A stretch of 64,000 nt of DNA from NCBI GenBank assembly GCA_021821945.1, contig JAJZTF010000001.1, forward strand, positions 186,001-250,000, in the 5' to 3' direction. The position numbers and the translations under genes are program-made. How positions within the stretch are numbered: the stretch's first letter is position 1; each line of letters starts with the position of its first letter. Below, in pieces: positions 30,139 to 40,296 of this stretch. The notes under the pieces were generated by a model that was not told where the DNA came from, did not search any database, and worked only from the letters and a program-made list of their open reading frames with translations. The stretch comes from Pseudomonadota bacterium. Its GTDB lineage: Bacteria; Pseudomonadota; Gammaproteobacteria; Burkholderiales; Gallionellaceae.

Positions 30139-30723
30139 TCACCTTAAATCCGAAGGCAGGTCGATGTCGGCAAAGATCCCCTCGTCCTGCATTTCGACTT
30201 TGCTGACATCGTCCCGTTCAAGAATATGCCGGGCACCCCTATCCCCTTCAAGCACCAGCAGTTCTTCCAGATAGCGCGAAGAAAATCCGACAGGATGGCC
30301 GAGCCTGCCGTTTCTTGAAGGCGCTGCGAGATGGGCACCCTTGATGAGCGCGGAGGCCACGTCCGCTATCGCGCCTGCCGGGACACGGGGCATGTCGGCA
30401 AGCCCGATCAGCCAGCCGGCCGCATCGATGTTCGCCTTCACGCCGCACACGAGGCTTCCGGCCATGCCCCTTTCCGCATGCTCGCAGACCTTCCAGAAAA
30501 GCCGCCCCGCATCATTGCCCAGCGCATCCTCGATCTGCCGCATCCCGGCATGAGGCCTTGTTACCACGCAGACCTTCCCGAAAACATCCAGCCAGGGCAG
30601 AAGGCTGTGTGCCGCGAGCGGCATCGTCCTGCCATTAAGCCGCAAGGGATGAAGCAGCTTGTCCGAGCCGAAACGGCGGGAAAATCCGGCAGCCAGGACG
30701 ATGGCCGCAATCCTGTCAGGCAA
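30139..30723 (-). CDS. MocA-like molybdenum cofactor nucleotidyltransferase
   Basis: 194 residues. The N-terminal nucleotide-binding motif [15 protein letters not shown] and the metal-site region GLADMPRVP are those of the MobA/MocA (NTP_transf_3) family. MocA-type enzymes add CMP to Mo-molybdopterin, giving the cytosine dinucleotide cofactor used by xanthine dehydrogenase-family enzymes. It is the last gene of the operon with xdhC and the two molybdo-hydroxylase subunits and overlaps the large subunit by 8 bases. That supports a cytidylyltransferase role over the guanylyl form. Confidence 0.85.
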   Translation of the reverse strand: MPDRIAAIVLAAGFSRRFGSDKLLHPLRLNGRTMPLAAHSLLPWLDVFGKVCVVTRPHAGMRQIEDALGNDAGRLFWKVCEHAERGMAGSLVCGVKANIDAAGWLIGLADMPRVPAGAIADVASALIKGAHLAAPSRNGRLGHPVGFSSRYLEELLVLEGDRGARHILERDDVSKVEMQDEGIFADIDLPSDLR

Positions 30724-32854
30724 GGCTTTCCTGCCCGAAAGGCATGCGCCTCAGGCGCTTTCCGGTCAGCGCAAAGACCGCATTGGCGACCGCCGGTGCA
30801 ATCGGCGGCGTGCCAGGTTCGCCAATTCCCGATGGCGGCATGCCGCTTTCGACGATGTGCACGTCGACCTTTGGCATCTCGGAAAACCTGAGCGGCGGAT
30901 AATCGTTGAAATTGGACTGCACGACCCGGCCCTTGTCCAGCGTGATCTCGCCGTGCAGCGCGGCCGAAAGGCCATAGACGATCGCGCTCTCTATCTGCTG
31001 GCGCACGCCGTCCGGATTGACCACCATGCCGCAGTCCACGGCCGACACCACGCGGTGCACGCGTATCCTGCCGTCTTCAAGCGAGACCTCTGCGACATGG
31101 GCGACGTAGCTGTCGAAGGACTGATGCACCGCGATGCCATGGGCATGGCCTGCCGGCAGTTTTCCCCAGCCGGATTTTTCTGAGGCCAGCTTCAGCACGC
31201 CGCGATAGCGCGAATCGGCAGGCAGGAAATCCAGCCTGTATGCCACAGGATCCCGGCCCGCCAGGCGGGCTAGCTCGTCCATCATGGTCTCGACCACGAA
31301 GGCCGTGTGCGAATGGCCGACAGAACGCCACCACTGCACGGGGACCTCGTTTTTCGGGCTGTGCAGCCCGACCTCTATGTTGGGGATCAGGTAGGGAATG
31401 GTCGCGGCCCCCTCGACGGATGTTGCATCTATTCCCGCGTGCACCATGAAGGCAGAAAAAGGCGTGCCTTCCACGATGGACTGGCCGACGATGGTGTGCT
31501 TCCAGGCAACGGGTTTGCCGTCCCCGTCTATCCCCGCCTCGATGTGGTCAGCCCACATAGGCCGGTAGTTTCCTCCCTGCATGTCGTCTTCCCTGGTCCA
31601 TACCACCTTCACGGGCTTGCCGACCGCGACCGCCACCTGCACCGCCTCGGTGACGAAATCCGATCTGGGATTTGCCCGCCTGCCGAACCCCCCGCCCAGG
31701 AATGTCGTGTGTATCTCCACCTGTTCGGGCTTGAGACCTGCGACCCTTGCCGCCGCCGCGCGGTCCATGGTCTGCGCCTGCGTCCCGGTCCAGATCGAAC
31801 AATGGCCGGGCTTCAGATCCACCACCACGTTCAGGGGCTCCATCGCGGCATGGGCGAGATACGGCACTTCGTATTCCGCGCTGACCGTCTTGTGTGCAGC
31901 CTTCAAGCCCTGGACGGCATCCCCGTCATGGCGCGCGATGAGCCCCGGCTTCTTCGCAAGCTCGAGGTATTCCGCGAACATCTCTGGCGTTGAAAGCCTG
32001 GCCCCTTCTCCCTCGTCCCATTCGATCTGCAGAAGGTCGCGCGCGGTCTTCGCGGTCCAGAAGCCATCGGCCGCAACGGCGATCCCCGTGGGCACCTGAT
32101 ATATCCCGTGCACGCCGCGCTGCCTTCTGGCCTCATCGGCATTGTAGCGCTTCACCTTGCCACCGAAAACGGGGCTGCGCGCGATCAGTACGGTCAGCAT
32201 GCCGGGCAGATAGACGTCCAGGCCGAAAACCGCGCTGCCGTCCGTCTTGGCGGGCGTATCGAGGCGCCTGGTCGCCTTGCCTATGAGCTTGAAATCCGCA
32301 GGCTGCTTCAGCTCGACCTTTCCCGGAAGAGGCAGCTTCGATGCGGCTTCTGCAAGACTCCCGTAGCCCGCCTTTCTTCCGCTTTTCGCATGGATCACCT
32401 GGCCGTTTTCAACATGGCACTCCTTTTCCGGGATTCCCCATTTTTCCGCTGCTGCGCGGATCAGGAGAACCCTGGCTGCCGCACCCACCTGGCGCATCTG
32501 GTCCCATGATGAAGAGACGCTGGAGCTTCCGCCCGTGAGCTGCATAGGCATGTGCGTGTGGTTGTACACGGCAGCCACAGGTGCCGAAACGACGCTTATC
32601 CGGTCCCAGTCGGCTTCAAGCTCCTCGTTGATCAGCATCGGAAGCGACGTGTAAACGCCCTGCCCCATCTCGGACTTGTTGACGACTATGGTGATCTGGT
32701 CGTCTGGCGCGATGTGGATGAATGCATCCGGCGGATAGGCGGCCTCCATGCCAGCCGCATAGGCTCTTCCCCTTGCGGGCAGATGAAAGCCGATCACGAG
32801 CCCCCCAACCAGTGCAGCCGTATCCTTCAGGAATTTCCTGCGCGTCATGTTCAT
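30716..32854 (-). CDS. Molybdopterin-binding subunit of an exported xanthine dehydrogenase-family enzyme (IorB-like)
   Basis: 712 residues. A twin-arginine signal ([15 protein letters not shown], with a hydrophobic stretch and ARGRAYA) predicts folded export by Tat. The body matches isoquinoline-1-oxidoreductase beta-type (IorB) subunits: [55 protein letters not shown] and the C-terminal [17 protein letters not shown], whose GE is normally the catalytic glutamate region. Such enzymes hydroxylate N-heterocycles or oxidise aldehydes with Mo-MCD. It overlaps the 2Fe-2S subunit by ATGA. The substrate is unknown; no FAD subunit or cytochrome c subunit accompanies it. Confidence 0.9.
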   Translation of the reverse strand: MNMTRRKFLKDTAALVGGLVIGFHLPARGRAYAAGMEAAYPPDAFIHIAPDDQITIVVNKSEMGQGVYTSLPMLINEELEADWDRISVVSAPVAAVYNHTHMPMQLTGGSSSVSSSWDQMRQVGAAARVLLIRAAAEKWGIPEKECHVENGQVIHAKSGRKAGYGSLAEAASKLPLPGKVELKQPADFKLIGKATRRLDTPAKTDGSAVFGLDVYLPGMLTVLIARSPVFGGKVKRYNADEARRQRGVHGIYQVPTGIAVAADGFWTAKTARDLLQIEWDEGEGARLSTPEMFAEYLELAKKPGLIARHDGDAVQGLKAAHKTVSAEYEVPYLAHAAMEPLNVVVDLKPGHCSIWTGTQAQTMDRAAAARVAGLKPEQVEIHTTFLGGGFGRRANPRSDFVTEAVQVAVAVGKPVKVVWTREDDMQGGNYRPMWADHIEAGIDGDGKPVAWKHTIVGQSIVEGTPFSAFMVHAGIDATSVEGAATIPYLIPNIEVGLHSPKNEVPVQWWRSVGHSHTAFVVETMMDELARLAGRDPVAYRLDFLPADSRYRGVLKLASEKSGWGKLPAGHAHGIAVHQSFDSYVAHVAEVSLEDGRIRVHRVVSAVDCGMVVNPDGVRQQIESAIVYGLSAALHGEITLDKGRVVQSNFNDYPPLRFSEMPKVDVHIVESGMPPSGIGEPGTPPIAPAVANAVFALTGKRLRRMPFGQESLA

Positions 32855-33309
32855 TTTCCACCTCCCGATGCAAGCTTGATCGCGGAACGGATACGGTTGT
32901 ATGTTCCGCAGCGGCAGAGGATGCCATCCATCGCATCGGTGATCTGGGCATCGGTCGGATGCGGATACTCATGCAGCAATGCGGCGGCCGCCATGATCTG
33001 TCCGGACTGGCAATATCCGCACTGCGGCACATCGACTTCCCGCCATGCAGCCTGCACCCTTCTGCCGAGCTCGGATCCCGAGAGCCCTTCTATCGTGTCG
33101 ACCCTCTTTCCGCTCGCCACCGACAGGGGCGTGACGCAGGAACGGATCGCGCGGCCATCCAGATGCACGGTGCATGCGCCGCATTGCGCGATGCCGCATC
33201 CGTATTTCGTTCCCGTCAATTGCAGATGATCGCGCAGAACCCATAGCAGCGGTGTCCCGGGGTCGGCGTCGACCCGCGTTTCCTTGCCGTTGAGATGAAA
33301 AGAAATCAT
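32851..33309 (-). CDS. 2Fe-2S subunit of the molybdo-hydroxylase (IorA-like)
   Basis: 152 residues from the ATG at 33307-33309. The AAGGAGG lies seven bases upstream of this codon, whereas an earlier ATG is too close to it. Eight cysteines bind two [2Fe-2S] clusters: plant ferredoxin-like [13 protein letters not shown] with a following Cys, then QCGYCQSGQ and the CRCGTY motif. It passes electrons from the molybdenum site. It lacks a signal peptide, so export would need co-folding with the Tat-tagged large subunit. It overlaps xdhC and the large subunit by ATGA on both sides. Confidence 0.93.
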   Translation of the reverse strand: MISFHLNGKETRVDADPGTPLLWVLRDHLQLTGTKYGCGIAQCGACTVHLDGRAIRSCVTPLSVASGKRVDTIEGLSGSELGRRVQAAWREVDVPQCGYCQSGQIMAAAALLHEYPHPTDAQITDAMDGILCRCGTYNRIRSAIKLASGGGK

Positions 33310-34268
33310 GAACATGCCTCCTTGACGACGGATTGATCGGCGCCCGCCCTGACGGAGATCAGATGGGCGAGTATGGATACGGCGATTTCGGGGGGCGTCC
33401 TGCTGCCTATGGGCAGGCCCACCGGCCCGTGCAGCCTTTCGATCTCGTCTTTCGAGAGATCGAACAATGCAAGCCTTTCCCTGCGCCTCGCATTGTTGGC
33501 GTTTGACCCGAGCGCGCCCACATAGAACGCCCTGGATTTTAGCGCCTCGATCAGCGCCATGTCATCCAGTTTTGGATCATGGGTGAGCGCGATGATCGCG
33601 GTGTCCTCATCGGCATCCAGCGCCATCACCGCATCGTCCGGCATTTCTCCCGTGAAACCCGTGCCCGGCACGTCCCAGGTCTTGCGCATCCCGGATCGGG
33701 GATCGCAGACATGCACATGATAGTCCAGGGCTTGCGCCATGCGGGCAAGATAGGCCGCCGTCTGGTTCGCGCCTATGATCAGCATGCGCAGACGCGGACC
33801 ATGCATGACCCTCATGATGCGGCCATCGAATACAAAGCCTCCCGCATCACCGGAGAGCTCCACCCTCGATGAGTCGAGATGCAGCGTGCGCATGATTTTT
33901 TTTCGCGCATTGACGGTTTGCAGGACCTTTCCCACCCATTCGGCGTTTCGCACAGGCTCTATCACCAGCCTCAGAGATCCGCCGCAGGGCAATGAAAAGC
34001 GCTGCGCCTCCTCGGGCGTGGCGCCATAGGACAGGATCTCTGCCCTGTCTGTCGGGAATCTGCCCTCCTTCGCGCGCAGCAGCAGATCGTCCTCGACACA
34101 CCCCCCAGACACCGAGCCCGTCATGGCCCCGTCCTCCCTCAAGACGAGCATGGATCCTTCAGGCCTGGGGCTGGATCCGAATGTTCCGACCACGGTCGCA
34201 AGCCAGCAGGGCCCATCGTTCTGCCATTCATTCAGGCTAGTCAGCACAGCAAGGTCAACGCTGTCCAT
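33306..34268 (-). CDS. XdhC/CoxI family molybdenum cofactor insertion protein
   Basis: 320 residues from the ATG at 34266-34268, after a GGGGGG-rich Shine-Dalgarno; the long upstream extension overlaps the divergent transporter and is rejected. The N-terminal XdhC domain has GSSPRPEGSMLVLREDGAMTG and SVSGGCVEDDLLL. The C-terminal Rossmann-like domain has MLIIGANQTAAYLARMAQ and FYVGALGSNANNARRRERL. XdhC-family proteins bind sulfurated molybdenum cofactor and insert it into the hydroxylase apoenzyme. First gene of the four-gene operon. Confidence 0.9.
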   Translation of the reverse strand: MDSVDLAVLTSLNEWQNDGPCWLATVVGTFGSSPRPEGSMLVLREDGAMTGSVSGGCVEDDLLLRAKEGRFPTDRAEILSYGATPEEAQRFSLPCGGSLRLVIEPVRNAEWVGKVLQTVNARKKIMRTLHLDSSRVELSGDAGGFVFDGRIMRVMHGPRLRMLIIGANQTAAYLARMAQALDYHVHVCDPRSGMRKTWDVPGTGFTGEMPDDAVMALDADEDTAIIALTHDPKLDDMALIEALKSRAFYVGALGSNANNARRRERLALFDLSKDEIERLHGPVGLPIGSRTPPEIAVSILAHLISVRAGADQSVVKEACS

Positions 34269-34374
34269 AGTCCCCCCATTTGAACTGGCGAGCATGCGCC
34301 TTGCGGAACGCAAAATCAATAGTCTTGCATCCCTGCGGTGGCATAATCCCCCTGAATCAGAAAACGGAAGACCG

Positions 34375-35928
34375 ATGAAGAAAAACATGGAACGCAGTTT
34401 TCGGCAGAACCTGCTCGCAATGCTGGGACTTTGCTTCGTGCTCGTCATGGTCGCCCTCGACCAGACCGTGATAGGGACGGCGCTGCCCACCGTGGTCGCC
34501 GAACTCAACGGCTTCGACCTGTACGCATGGGTTGGGACCGCCTATCTTCTGACATCCGTGATCACGGTGCCGATATTCGGAAAGCTGGGCGACGAGCATG
34601 GCAGGAAGCCTTTCGTGGTCGCGGCGATCGTGCTCTTCACGCTGGCCTCGATGCTGTGCGGCATCGCGCAGAGCATGCTGCAGCTCGTGCTGGCCCGGGC
34701 ATTGCAGGGAATTGGCGGCGGCATGCTGGTGGCCACCTCGTTCGCATCGGTGCCGGACCTGTTCCCGGAGGCGCGCGAGCGCCTGCGCTGGCAGATCCTG
34801 TTCAGCACCGCGTTCGGCCTTGCCAATGCGATAGGCCCCACTCTCGGCGGCTATCTTGCGCAGTACTGGGGATGGCGATGGGTCTTCTTCGTGAACCTTC
34901 CGGTGGGTGCCGCAAGCCTCGCGTTCACCTGGCATTTCCTGCCCACGATACGCCATTCGGAGCGCCCCCCTTCCGGCATGGACTGGACGGGCGCTGTGCT
35001 TGTCGCAGCCGCGCTTGGCAGCCTCCAGCTTCTGACCGAATGGCTGCCCCAGCACAAGCCCGCCCCCCTGCTTTTCGCGCTGGGGCTCTCCGCCCTGTTC
35101 TCCGTCATCGGGCTGCTGTTCTGGGAAAAGCGCTGCCCGCATCCGCTTCTGCCGCTTGGAATGTTCACCCATCGCGTGCTGGGCCCGATCTTCACGCTGG
35201 GGGTCACGATGGGGTTTTGCATGTTCGCGATTCTCTACTACGCTCCGCTGCTGTTCCAGGGCGGATTCGGACTCTTGCCCAACGAGGCGGGGCTTCTGGT
35301 CACGCCGCTTGCGGTATTCATCACGGTGGGCAGCATCGTCAACGGGCGCATCGTGACGAGGCTGCATGCACCCAATGCACTGCTGCATGTCGGCCTCGGG
35401 CTCTTTCTCATGTCGGCGCTTGCGCTGACTCAGACCTCGCCCTCCACCTCACACGGGATGATCGCGCTCGCCATGGTCATAGGGGGACTGGGTCTCGGCA
35501 TGCTGCTGCCCAACCTGACGCTGATGGCGCAATACAGCATCCCGCGCACGCAGCTCGGGGTCGCGACCGCGATGCTGCAGAGCATGCGCATGGTCGGAAA
35601 CATGATGGGGACGGCGCTGGCAGGCGCATTGATCTCCAACCTCTATGCTACCAAGGTAAGCGAGATGCTGAAATTTCATCGCGCGGAAAACTGGTCATCC
35701 TGGCTCGGCGATCCGCAGATACTGGTCGATCGCGCGAAGGCCGCGAAATTCATCGCAAGTGCGGGGCCCGACGCAAAACCGCTGCTGCTGGGTTCCCGCG
35801 ATGCGCTGATCGGCGCGATACACGGCAGCCAGTGGCTGATCGCCCTGCTGCTCGCGTTCTCCTTCTATCTGGTGCGCCGCATCCCGCCGATCAGCATACA
35901 CCGCGCCGCGGATCAGCCAATCGAGTGA
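34375..35928 (+). CDS. MFS multidrug exporter, DHA2 (EmrB/QacA) type
   Basis: 517 residues and about 14 membrane helices. Start at the ATG 34375-34377; the upstream extension is antisense to xdhC. Motifs include LVMVALDQTVIGTALPTVVAEL (helix 1, DHA2 type), GKLGDEHGRKPF (MFS motif A) and ALQGIGGGMLVATSFA (motif B-like), and helix 5 ANAIGPTLGGYLAQYWGWRW. Proton-driven efflux of hydrophobic compounds is the family role; the substrate is unknown. No membrane-fusion (EmrA) or outer-membrane partner is nearby, so it may work alone. It is divergent from the molybdo-hydroxylase operon and ends 2 bp from the next convergent gene. Confidence 0.9.
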   Translation: MKKNMERSFRQNLLAMLGLCFVLVMVALDQTVIGTALPTVVAELNGFDLYAWVGTAYLLTSVITVPIFGKLGDEHGRKPFVVAAIVLFTLASMLCGIAQSMLQLVLARALQGIGGGMLVATSFASVPDLFPEARERLRWQILFSTAFGLANAIGPTLGGYLAQYWGWRWVFFVNLPVGAASLAFTWHFLPTIRHSERPPSGMDWTGAVLVAAALGSLQLLTEWLPQHKPAPLLFALGLSALFSVIGLLFWEKRCPHPLLPLGMFTHRVLGPIFTLGVTMGFCMFAILYYAPLLFQGGFGLLPNEAGLLVTPLAVFITVGSIVNGRIVTRLHAPNALLHVGLGLFLMSALALTQTSPSTSHGMIALAMVIGGLGLGMLLPNLTLMAQYSIPRTQLGVATAMLQSMRMVGNMMGTALAGALISNLYATKVSEMLKFHRAENWSSWLGDPQILVDRAKAAKFIASAGPDAKPLLLGSRDALIGAIHGSQWLIALLLAFSFYLVRRIPPISIHRAADQPIE

Positions 35929-35930
35929 TC

Positions 35931-36272
35931 CTATCTGGCTCCGCGCACGCTTGTTGCCGCGCCGCAGTTCGGGCATGAATAGGTGTGTGTCTTGAGTCTC
36001 TGCTCGGTGTAGATGAAGATCACGAAGACCAGCGCCGGAATCACCATGCGTATCGTGAAGGCGAGCGCCTGGTTCTCGGCAAGATAGGAGGCGAAGAAGA
36101 ACAGCGCAATGCCCGAATAGACGACGCGCTCGGACAGCACAAGAACCGGCGCCTTTTTTGTCCCGAGCAGCCCCATCCTGCCGTTGTAACCACAAGCGCA
36201 TTCGAGGCTGCCTCTGCTCACCCGCTCGTGGCCTTGCAGCGCCTTTTGCATTTCCGCATCGCTTTTCATCAT
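35931..36272 (-). CDS. Small membrane protein with split zinc-ribbon cysteines
   Basis: 113 residues from the paired ATGs at 36267-36272, which follow GGCGGAGG. Two membrane helices lie at about residues 50-66 and 72-89. Before them is Cys25-x-Cys27 (ECACGYNG) and after them Cys100-x-x-Cys103 (SCPNCGAA), so four cysteines could form one zinc ribbon on the same side of the membrane, around a helical hairpin. I do not recognise a named family. A longer reading to 36434 runs back through the tRNA region and is rejected. Confidence 0.7.
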   Translation of the reverse strand: MMKSDAEMQKALQGHERVSRGSLECACGYNGRMGLLGTKKAPVLVLSERVVYSGIALFFFASYLAENQALAFTIRMVIPALVFVIFIYTEQRLKTHTYSCPNCGAATSVRGAR

Positions 36273-36367
36273 CCTCCGCCCTTCCGTCGTTCGCCGTGAT
36301 TCTGATCGCCGCCTGAAATTCGCAAGCACCCATGAAGCGGACTCACCTGCCGACAGCAGGATTATAA

Positions 36368-36391
36368 GAAAAAAGCCAGCACGGAGCTGGC
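36368..36391 (-). terminator. Terminator after the CAU tRNA (rpoD operon end)
   Basis: Minus strand GCCAGC/GCTGGC stem with a five-base loop (36375-36391), followed by TTTTTT. It is about 10 bases past the tRNA CCA end. Confidence 0.88.
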
Positions 36392-36400
36392 TTATTATGT

Positions 36401-36477
36401 TGGTGGGCCCTCGCGGACTTGAACCGCGGACCAAAGGATTATGAGTCCTCTGCTCTAACCAACTGAGCTAAGGGCCC
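36401..36477 (-). tRNA. tRNA with CAU anticodon, probably tRNA-Ile2
   Basis: 77 nt with encoded CCA. Acceptor GGGCCCT pairs perfectly with AGGGCCC. The anticodon loop CTCATAA reads CAU. The body (CTTAGCTCAG in the D arm, GGTTCAAGTCC in the T arm) resembles E. coli ileX more than elongator or initiator tRNA-Met. The C34 would then be changed to lysidine by TilS so that it reads AUA. Only 7 bases separate it from the rpoD stop on the same strand. Confidence 0.85.
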
Positions 36478-36484
36478 GAAACTG

Positions 36485-38455
36485 TCAGCCTTCGCTGTCC
36501 AAAAAGCTCTTCAGCTTCTCCGACCTCGAAGGATGGCGCAACTTGCGCAACGCCTTTGCCTCGATCTGGCGTATCCGCTCGCGCGTCACGTCAAACTGCT
36601 TGCCGACCTCTTCGAGAGTGTGATCGGTATTCATCTCGATGCCGAAGCGCATGCGCAGGACTTTTGCTTCGCGCTGCGTCAAGCTGTCGAGTATATCAGA
36701 AGTTGCGCTTCTCAGGCTCTCATAAACGGCCGCATCGACCGGAACGGTGGTGTTCGAGTCCTCGATGAAGTCCCCGAGATGGGAATCGTCGTCGTCGCCG
36801 ACCGGCGTCTCCATGGAGATCGGCTCCTTCGCGATCTTCAGTATCTTGTGGATCTTGTCTTCGGACATCTCCATCTTCGCGGCAAGCGTCGCAGCATCCG
36901 CCTCCTGCCCGGTCTCCTGGAGGATCTGGCGCGAGATGCGGTTCATCTTGTTGATGGTCTCTATCATGTGCACGGGGATGCGGATGGTGCGCGCCTGATC
37001 CGCGATCGAGCGCGTGATCGCCTGGCGTATCCACCATGTCGCATAGGTCGAGAACTTGTAGCCTCGCCTGTATTCGAACTTGTCCACCGCCTTCATCAGG
37101 CCGATATTGCCCTCCTGAATGAGATCCAGGAACTGCAACCCCCTGTTGGTGTACTTCTTGGCGATCGAGATCACCAGACGCAGGTTCGCCTCTATCATGT
37201 CGCGCTTTGCGCGGTGCGAACGCGCCTCGCCATTGGTCATGCGGCGGTTGATCTCCTTGAGATCGCTGATCGGAAGGCCGACGCGCTTTTGCATGTTGAT
37301 GAGATTCTGCTGCTTCTCGATGATCGCATGCTGGTAGCGCTGCAGCATTTCGCTGTAGGGCTTGTTCGCCTTGATCTCCTGCGCCAGCCAGTTCAGATCG
37401 ACCTCATGCCCGATGAAGCTCTTGATGAAATGCGCGCGCGGCATCTTGCACTTGGTCACGCAGATCTCCTGTATGCCGCGCTCGTTCTCGCGTATCTCCT
37501 CGACCAGGCCGCGCATGGTATTGCAGAGCGATTCCACCTGCTTGGCGGTGAAACGGAAAGCCATCAGCTCTTCCGTGATGCCGGCCTGATAGGTGTTGTA
37601 CTGCTTGCTAAGATAGCCATGCTTTTCATAGGCGCGGCCCATCTTGTTGAAGAGGTCGGCGATCACAGCGAAGCGGGAAAGGGCATCCACCTTGAGCTGC
37701 GCAAGATCCGCAGCGGCAGCGGCAGCCGAAGCGGCCGCAAGGGCTTCCTCGTCCTCATCCCCCTCCTCGTCGACATCGGCATCCTCCGAGGACTCATCGC
37801 CTTCTTCATCGCCTTCCTGGTCCTGATCCTCGTCGCCGTTGAGGCCGGACTCGTCCTCGATCTCCGTTTCGACAAAGCCGTCGATCAGTTCGTTGACGCG
37901 TATCTCGTCCGATTCGATTTTTGCCGCAAGCGCCAGGATTTCCGCAATCGTCACGGGACAGGCTGAGATGGCCTGTATCATGTTGCGCTGACCCTCCTCG
38001 ATCCGCTTCGCGATCTCGATTTCCTTCTCACGGGTCAAAAGATCGACCGTGCCCATCTCGCGCATGTACATGCGCACGGGGTCCGTCGTGCGGCCGAATT
38101 CCGAGTCGACCGTGGAGAGCGCAGCCTCCGCTTCTTCCGCCGCATCGTCGTCCGCCACCGCTGGCGCCGCATCGGTCATGATCAGCGCTTCGGCATCGGG
38201 CGCGACGTCGCACACCCGTATGCCCATGTCGTTGATCATGCTCGCCACGCTCTCGATCTGCTCGACTTCAAGCATGTCAGGCAAATGGTCATTGATCTCG
38301 GCGTAAGTCAGGTAGCCCCGTTCCTTGCCCAGCACGATCAGGGCCTTGAGGCTTGTGCGCCTCGCCTCGATGTCCTGCTGCATGTCGGCCAAAGGCAGCT
38401 CTATGATGTCTTCTGCCTTTTCCTGCTTTTTCTTACTCTTTTTGATTGTTGCCAT
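36485..38455 (-). CDS. rpoD: RNA polymerase primary sigma factor (sigma-70)
   Basis: 656 residues from the ATG at 38453-38455, with AGGATT upstream. Region 1.1 is at the N-terminus; region 1.2 has [11 protein letters not shown]; region 2 contains [32 protein letters not shown], the core-binding and -10 recognition helices; region 4 has [15 protein letters not shown] and [20 protein letters not shown] for the -35. The non-conserved region between 1.2 and 2.1 carries a very acidic run of Asp/Glu (about residues 198-240) and then an alanine tract. It is the last protein gene of the rpsU-yqeY-dnaG-rpoD operon. Confidence 0.97.
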   Translation of the reverse strand: MATIKKSKKKQEKAEDIIELPLADMQQDIEARRTSLKALIVLGKERGYLTYAEINDHLPDMLEVEQIESVASMINDMGIRVCDVAPDAEALIMTDAAPAVADDDAAEEAEAALSTVDSEFGRTTDPVRMYMREMGTVDLLTREKEIEIAKRIEEGQRNMIQAISACPVTIAEILALAAKIESDEIRVNELIDGFVETEIEDESGLNGDEDQDQEGDEEGDESSEDADVDEEGDEDEEALAAASAAAAAADLAQLKVDALSRFAVIADLFNKMGRAYEKHGYLSKQYNTYQAGITEELMAFRFTAKQVESLCNTMRGLVEEIRENERGIQEICVTKCKMPRAHFIKSFIGHEVDLNWLAQEIKANKPYSEMLQRYQHAIIEKQQNLINMQKRVGLPISDLKEINRRMTNGEARSHRAKRDMIEANLRLVISIAKKYTNRGLQFLDLIQEGNIGLMKAVDKFEYRRGYKFSTYATWWIRQAITRSIADQARTIRIPVHMIETINKMNRISRQILQETGQEADAATLAAKMEMSEDKIHKILKIAKEPISMETPVGDDDDSHLGDFIEDSNTTVPVDAAVYESLRSATSDILDSLTQREAKVLRMRFGIEMNTDHTLEEVGKQFDVTRERIRQIEAKALRKLRHPSRSEKLKSFLDSEG

Positions 38456-38542
38456 AATCCTGTTTCCAATTGCGTGAAACCCGAAAGGGTCGTGGAAAAT
38501 CATGCCATTATACCGGATGCGTCAAATCTTTCCTATCCTCGT

Positions 38543-40255
38543 CTAGCGCCGCAGGAGACTCAGGTAAAGCTCGCGCTCCTCCGGACTCAAGCAGGACAAT
38601 CCGCCTTGCACCGTCTTCTTTTGCAGCGCCTCGAACTGCTCGCGCCTTTGTCCGTCGTCAAGACGGTTCATGAGCCCGGCAAATTCGGCATCGACATCGA
38701 AGGAAGGACCCCAGGCCAGCATGTCCGCTTCTGCCTGAGACAACACCCTGGCATGTATCGTTCCTTCAAACATCTGCATCAGCGCAGGGCTGCTCACTGC
38801 ATAGCCTGCCTCCTGCAGCGCGGACATGAGCGCTTTGACCGCCTCGCCCTCCGCCCCTTCCCCATGCCAGTCTGAAGGCAGGTTCTTGGCCAGTTCGGGT
38901 TTTGCAATCAGGCATTGGAGCAACAGTCGCTGAACCGGAAATGGGGTCCGCGTCGCCTTTTTCAAGTCCGGTCTCGGCGCGGCAGATTTGATCGCGAACA
39001 GCGCATCGAGCTCTGCCTGGCTGATGCCTGCGAGACTTGCCAATTCCTTGCGCAAAAGCAGCGATGCGACAGGGGATGCGATCGCGGAGACAAGCGGTCT
39101 TGCCCGATGCAGCAGCTGGTTACGTCCCTCCTGGGTCTTCAGGTCCAGTTCCCTGCTGATCCCCGAGAGCAGATATTCGGACAAGGGCATGGATTGCCCG
39201 AGCTCTCTTTCGAAGGCATCCCTGCCGAATTCCCGCACGAAGCTGTCCGGATCGTGCTCCGGAGACAGGAACAAGAAGTTCACGCGCTTGCCATCCTGCA
39301 AGTGAGGAAGTGCATTTTCGAGCGCGCGCCATGCAGCCTTCCGTCCCGCCTTGTCGCCGTCGAAGCAGAAGACGATCTGCTCTGCAATGCGCAAAAGCTT
39401 CTGTATATGAAAAGGCGTCGTCGCCGTACCGAGCGTGGCCACCGCATAGTCGACACCGTGCTGGGCCAACGCCACCACATCCATGTATCCCTCGACAACC
39501 AGGACCCGCTGTTTTTCCCTGATGGATTTTTGCGCCTGGAAGAGTCCGTAAAGCTCATGGCCCTTTTCAAAGAGCGCAGTCTCTGGCGAATTCAGATACT
39601 TGGGCTCCCCCTTGTCGAGCACGCGACCGCCGAATCCGATCACCTGGTTGCGCTGGTTGATGATGGGAAACATGATGCGGTCGCGAAATCTGTCATACCG
39701 CCTGTCATTCTCCGAACTGATCACGAGCCCCGTATCATCGAGCGACGCGCTTTGATAATCCGGAAAAACCGCCGACAGGTTCTGCCAGCCATCCGGCGCG
39801 TACCCTATCGCGAATCTTGCGGCGATCTCGCCGCTCAATCCGCGCTTCTTGAGATATTCGATTGCCCGGCCGGAAAGCTTGAGCTGCTCGCGATAGTAGC
39901 GTGTCGCGACCTGCATCACCTCGTAGAGATCGGGGGCGACCCTCTGGAAATTCTCGCCGGAGCGCTCATGCGGCACTTCGAGCCCCAGGCTCTTCGCGAG
40001 CTCCTCGACCGCCTCGACAAAACCTAGCCCCAGATGCTCCATGACGAAACTGATCGCCGTTCCATGCGCGCCGCAGCCGAAGCAATGATAAAACTGCTTG
40101 GCCTGGCTGACGGTAAAGGAAGGGGATTTCTCGCTGTGGAAAGGGCAGCATGCGACGTAATTGCCGCCCGCCTTCTTCAAAGGCAGGTAACGCTCGATCA
40201 CGTCCACGATGTCCAGACGGTTCAGAAGGTCCTGAATGAAACTTCTTGGAATCAT
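38543..40255 (-). CDS. dnaG: DNA primase
   Basis: 570 residues. The zinc-binding domain has Cys37, His40, Cys58 and Cys61 (CCPFHSEKSPSF and HCFGCG). The TOPRIM polymerase core has VLVVEGYMDVVALAQHG and FCFDGDKAGRKAA with the metal-binding acidic residues. The C-terminal helicase-binding domain occupies the last ~150 residues. It makes RNA primers for replication and docks to DnaB. Middle gene of the macromolecular-synthesis operon, between yqeY and rpoD. Confidence 0.96.
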   Translation of the reverse strand: MIPRSFIQDLLNRLDIVDVIERYLPLKKAGGNYVACCPFHSEKSPSFTVSQAKQFYHCFGCGAHGTAISFVMEHLGLGFVEAVEELAKSLGLEVPHERSGENFQRVAPDLYEVMQVATRYYREQLKLSGRAIEYLKKRGLSGEIAARFAIGYAPDGWQNLSAVFPDYQSASLDDTGLVISSENDRRYDRFRDRIMFPIINQRNQVIGFGGRVLDKGEPKYLNSPETALFEKGHELYGLFQAQKSIREKQRVLVVEGYMDVVALAQHGVDYAVATLGTATTPFHIQKLLRIAEQIVFCFDGDKAGRKAAWRALENALPHLQDGKRVNFLFLSPEHDPDSFVREFGRDAFERELGQSMPLSEYLLSGISRELDLKTQEGRNQLLHRARPLVSAIASPVASLLLRKELASLAGISQAELDALFAIKSAAPRPDLKKATRTPFPVQRLLLQCLIAKPELAKNLPSDWHGEGAEGEAVKALMSALQEAGYAVSSPALMQMFEGTIHARVLSQAEADMLAWGPSFDVDAEFAGLMNRLDDGQRREQFEALQKKTVQGGLSCLSPEERELYLSLLRR

Positions 40256-40296
40256 TTCAGCGCCTCACACCGGAACCAGCATGATCTGCCGGAAGA

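Noticed and set aside
36533..37966. 477-codon plus-strand open frame
   Set aside because: Antisense shadow of rpoD, including its acidic insert.
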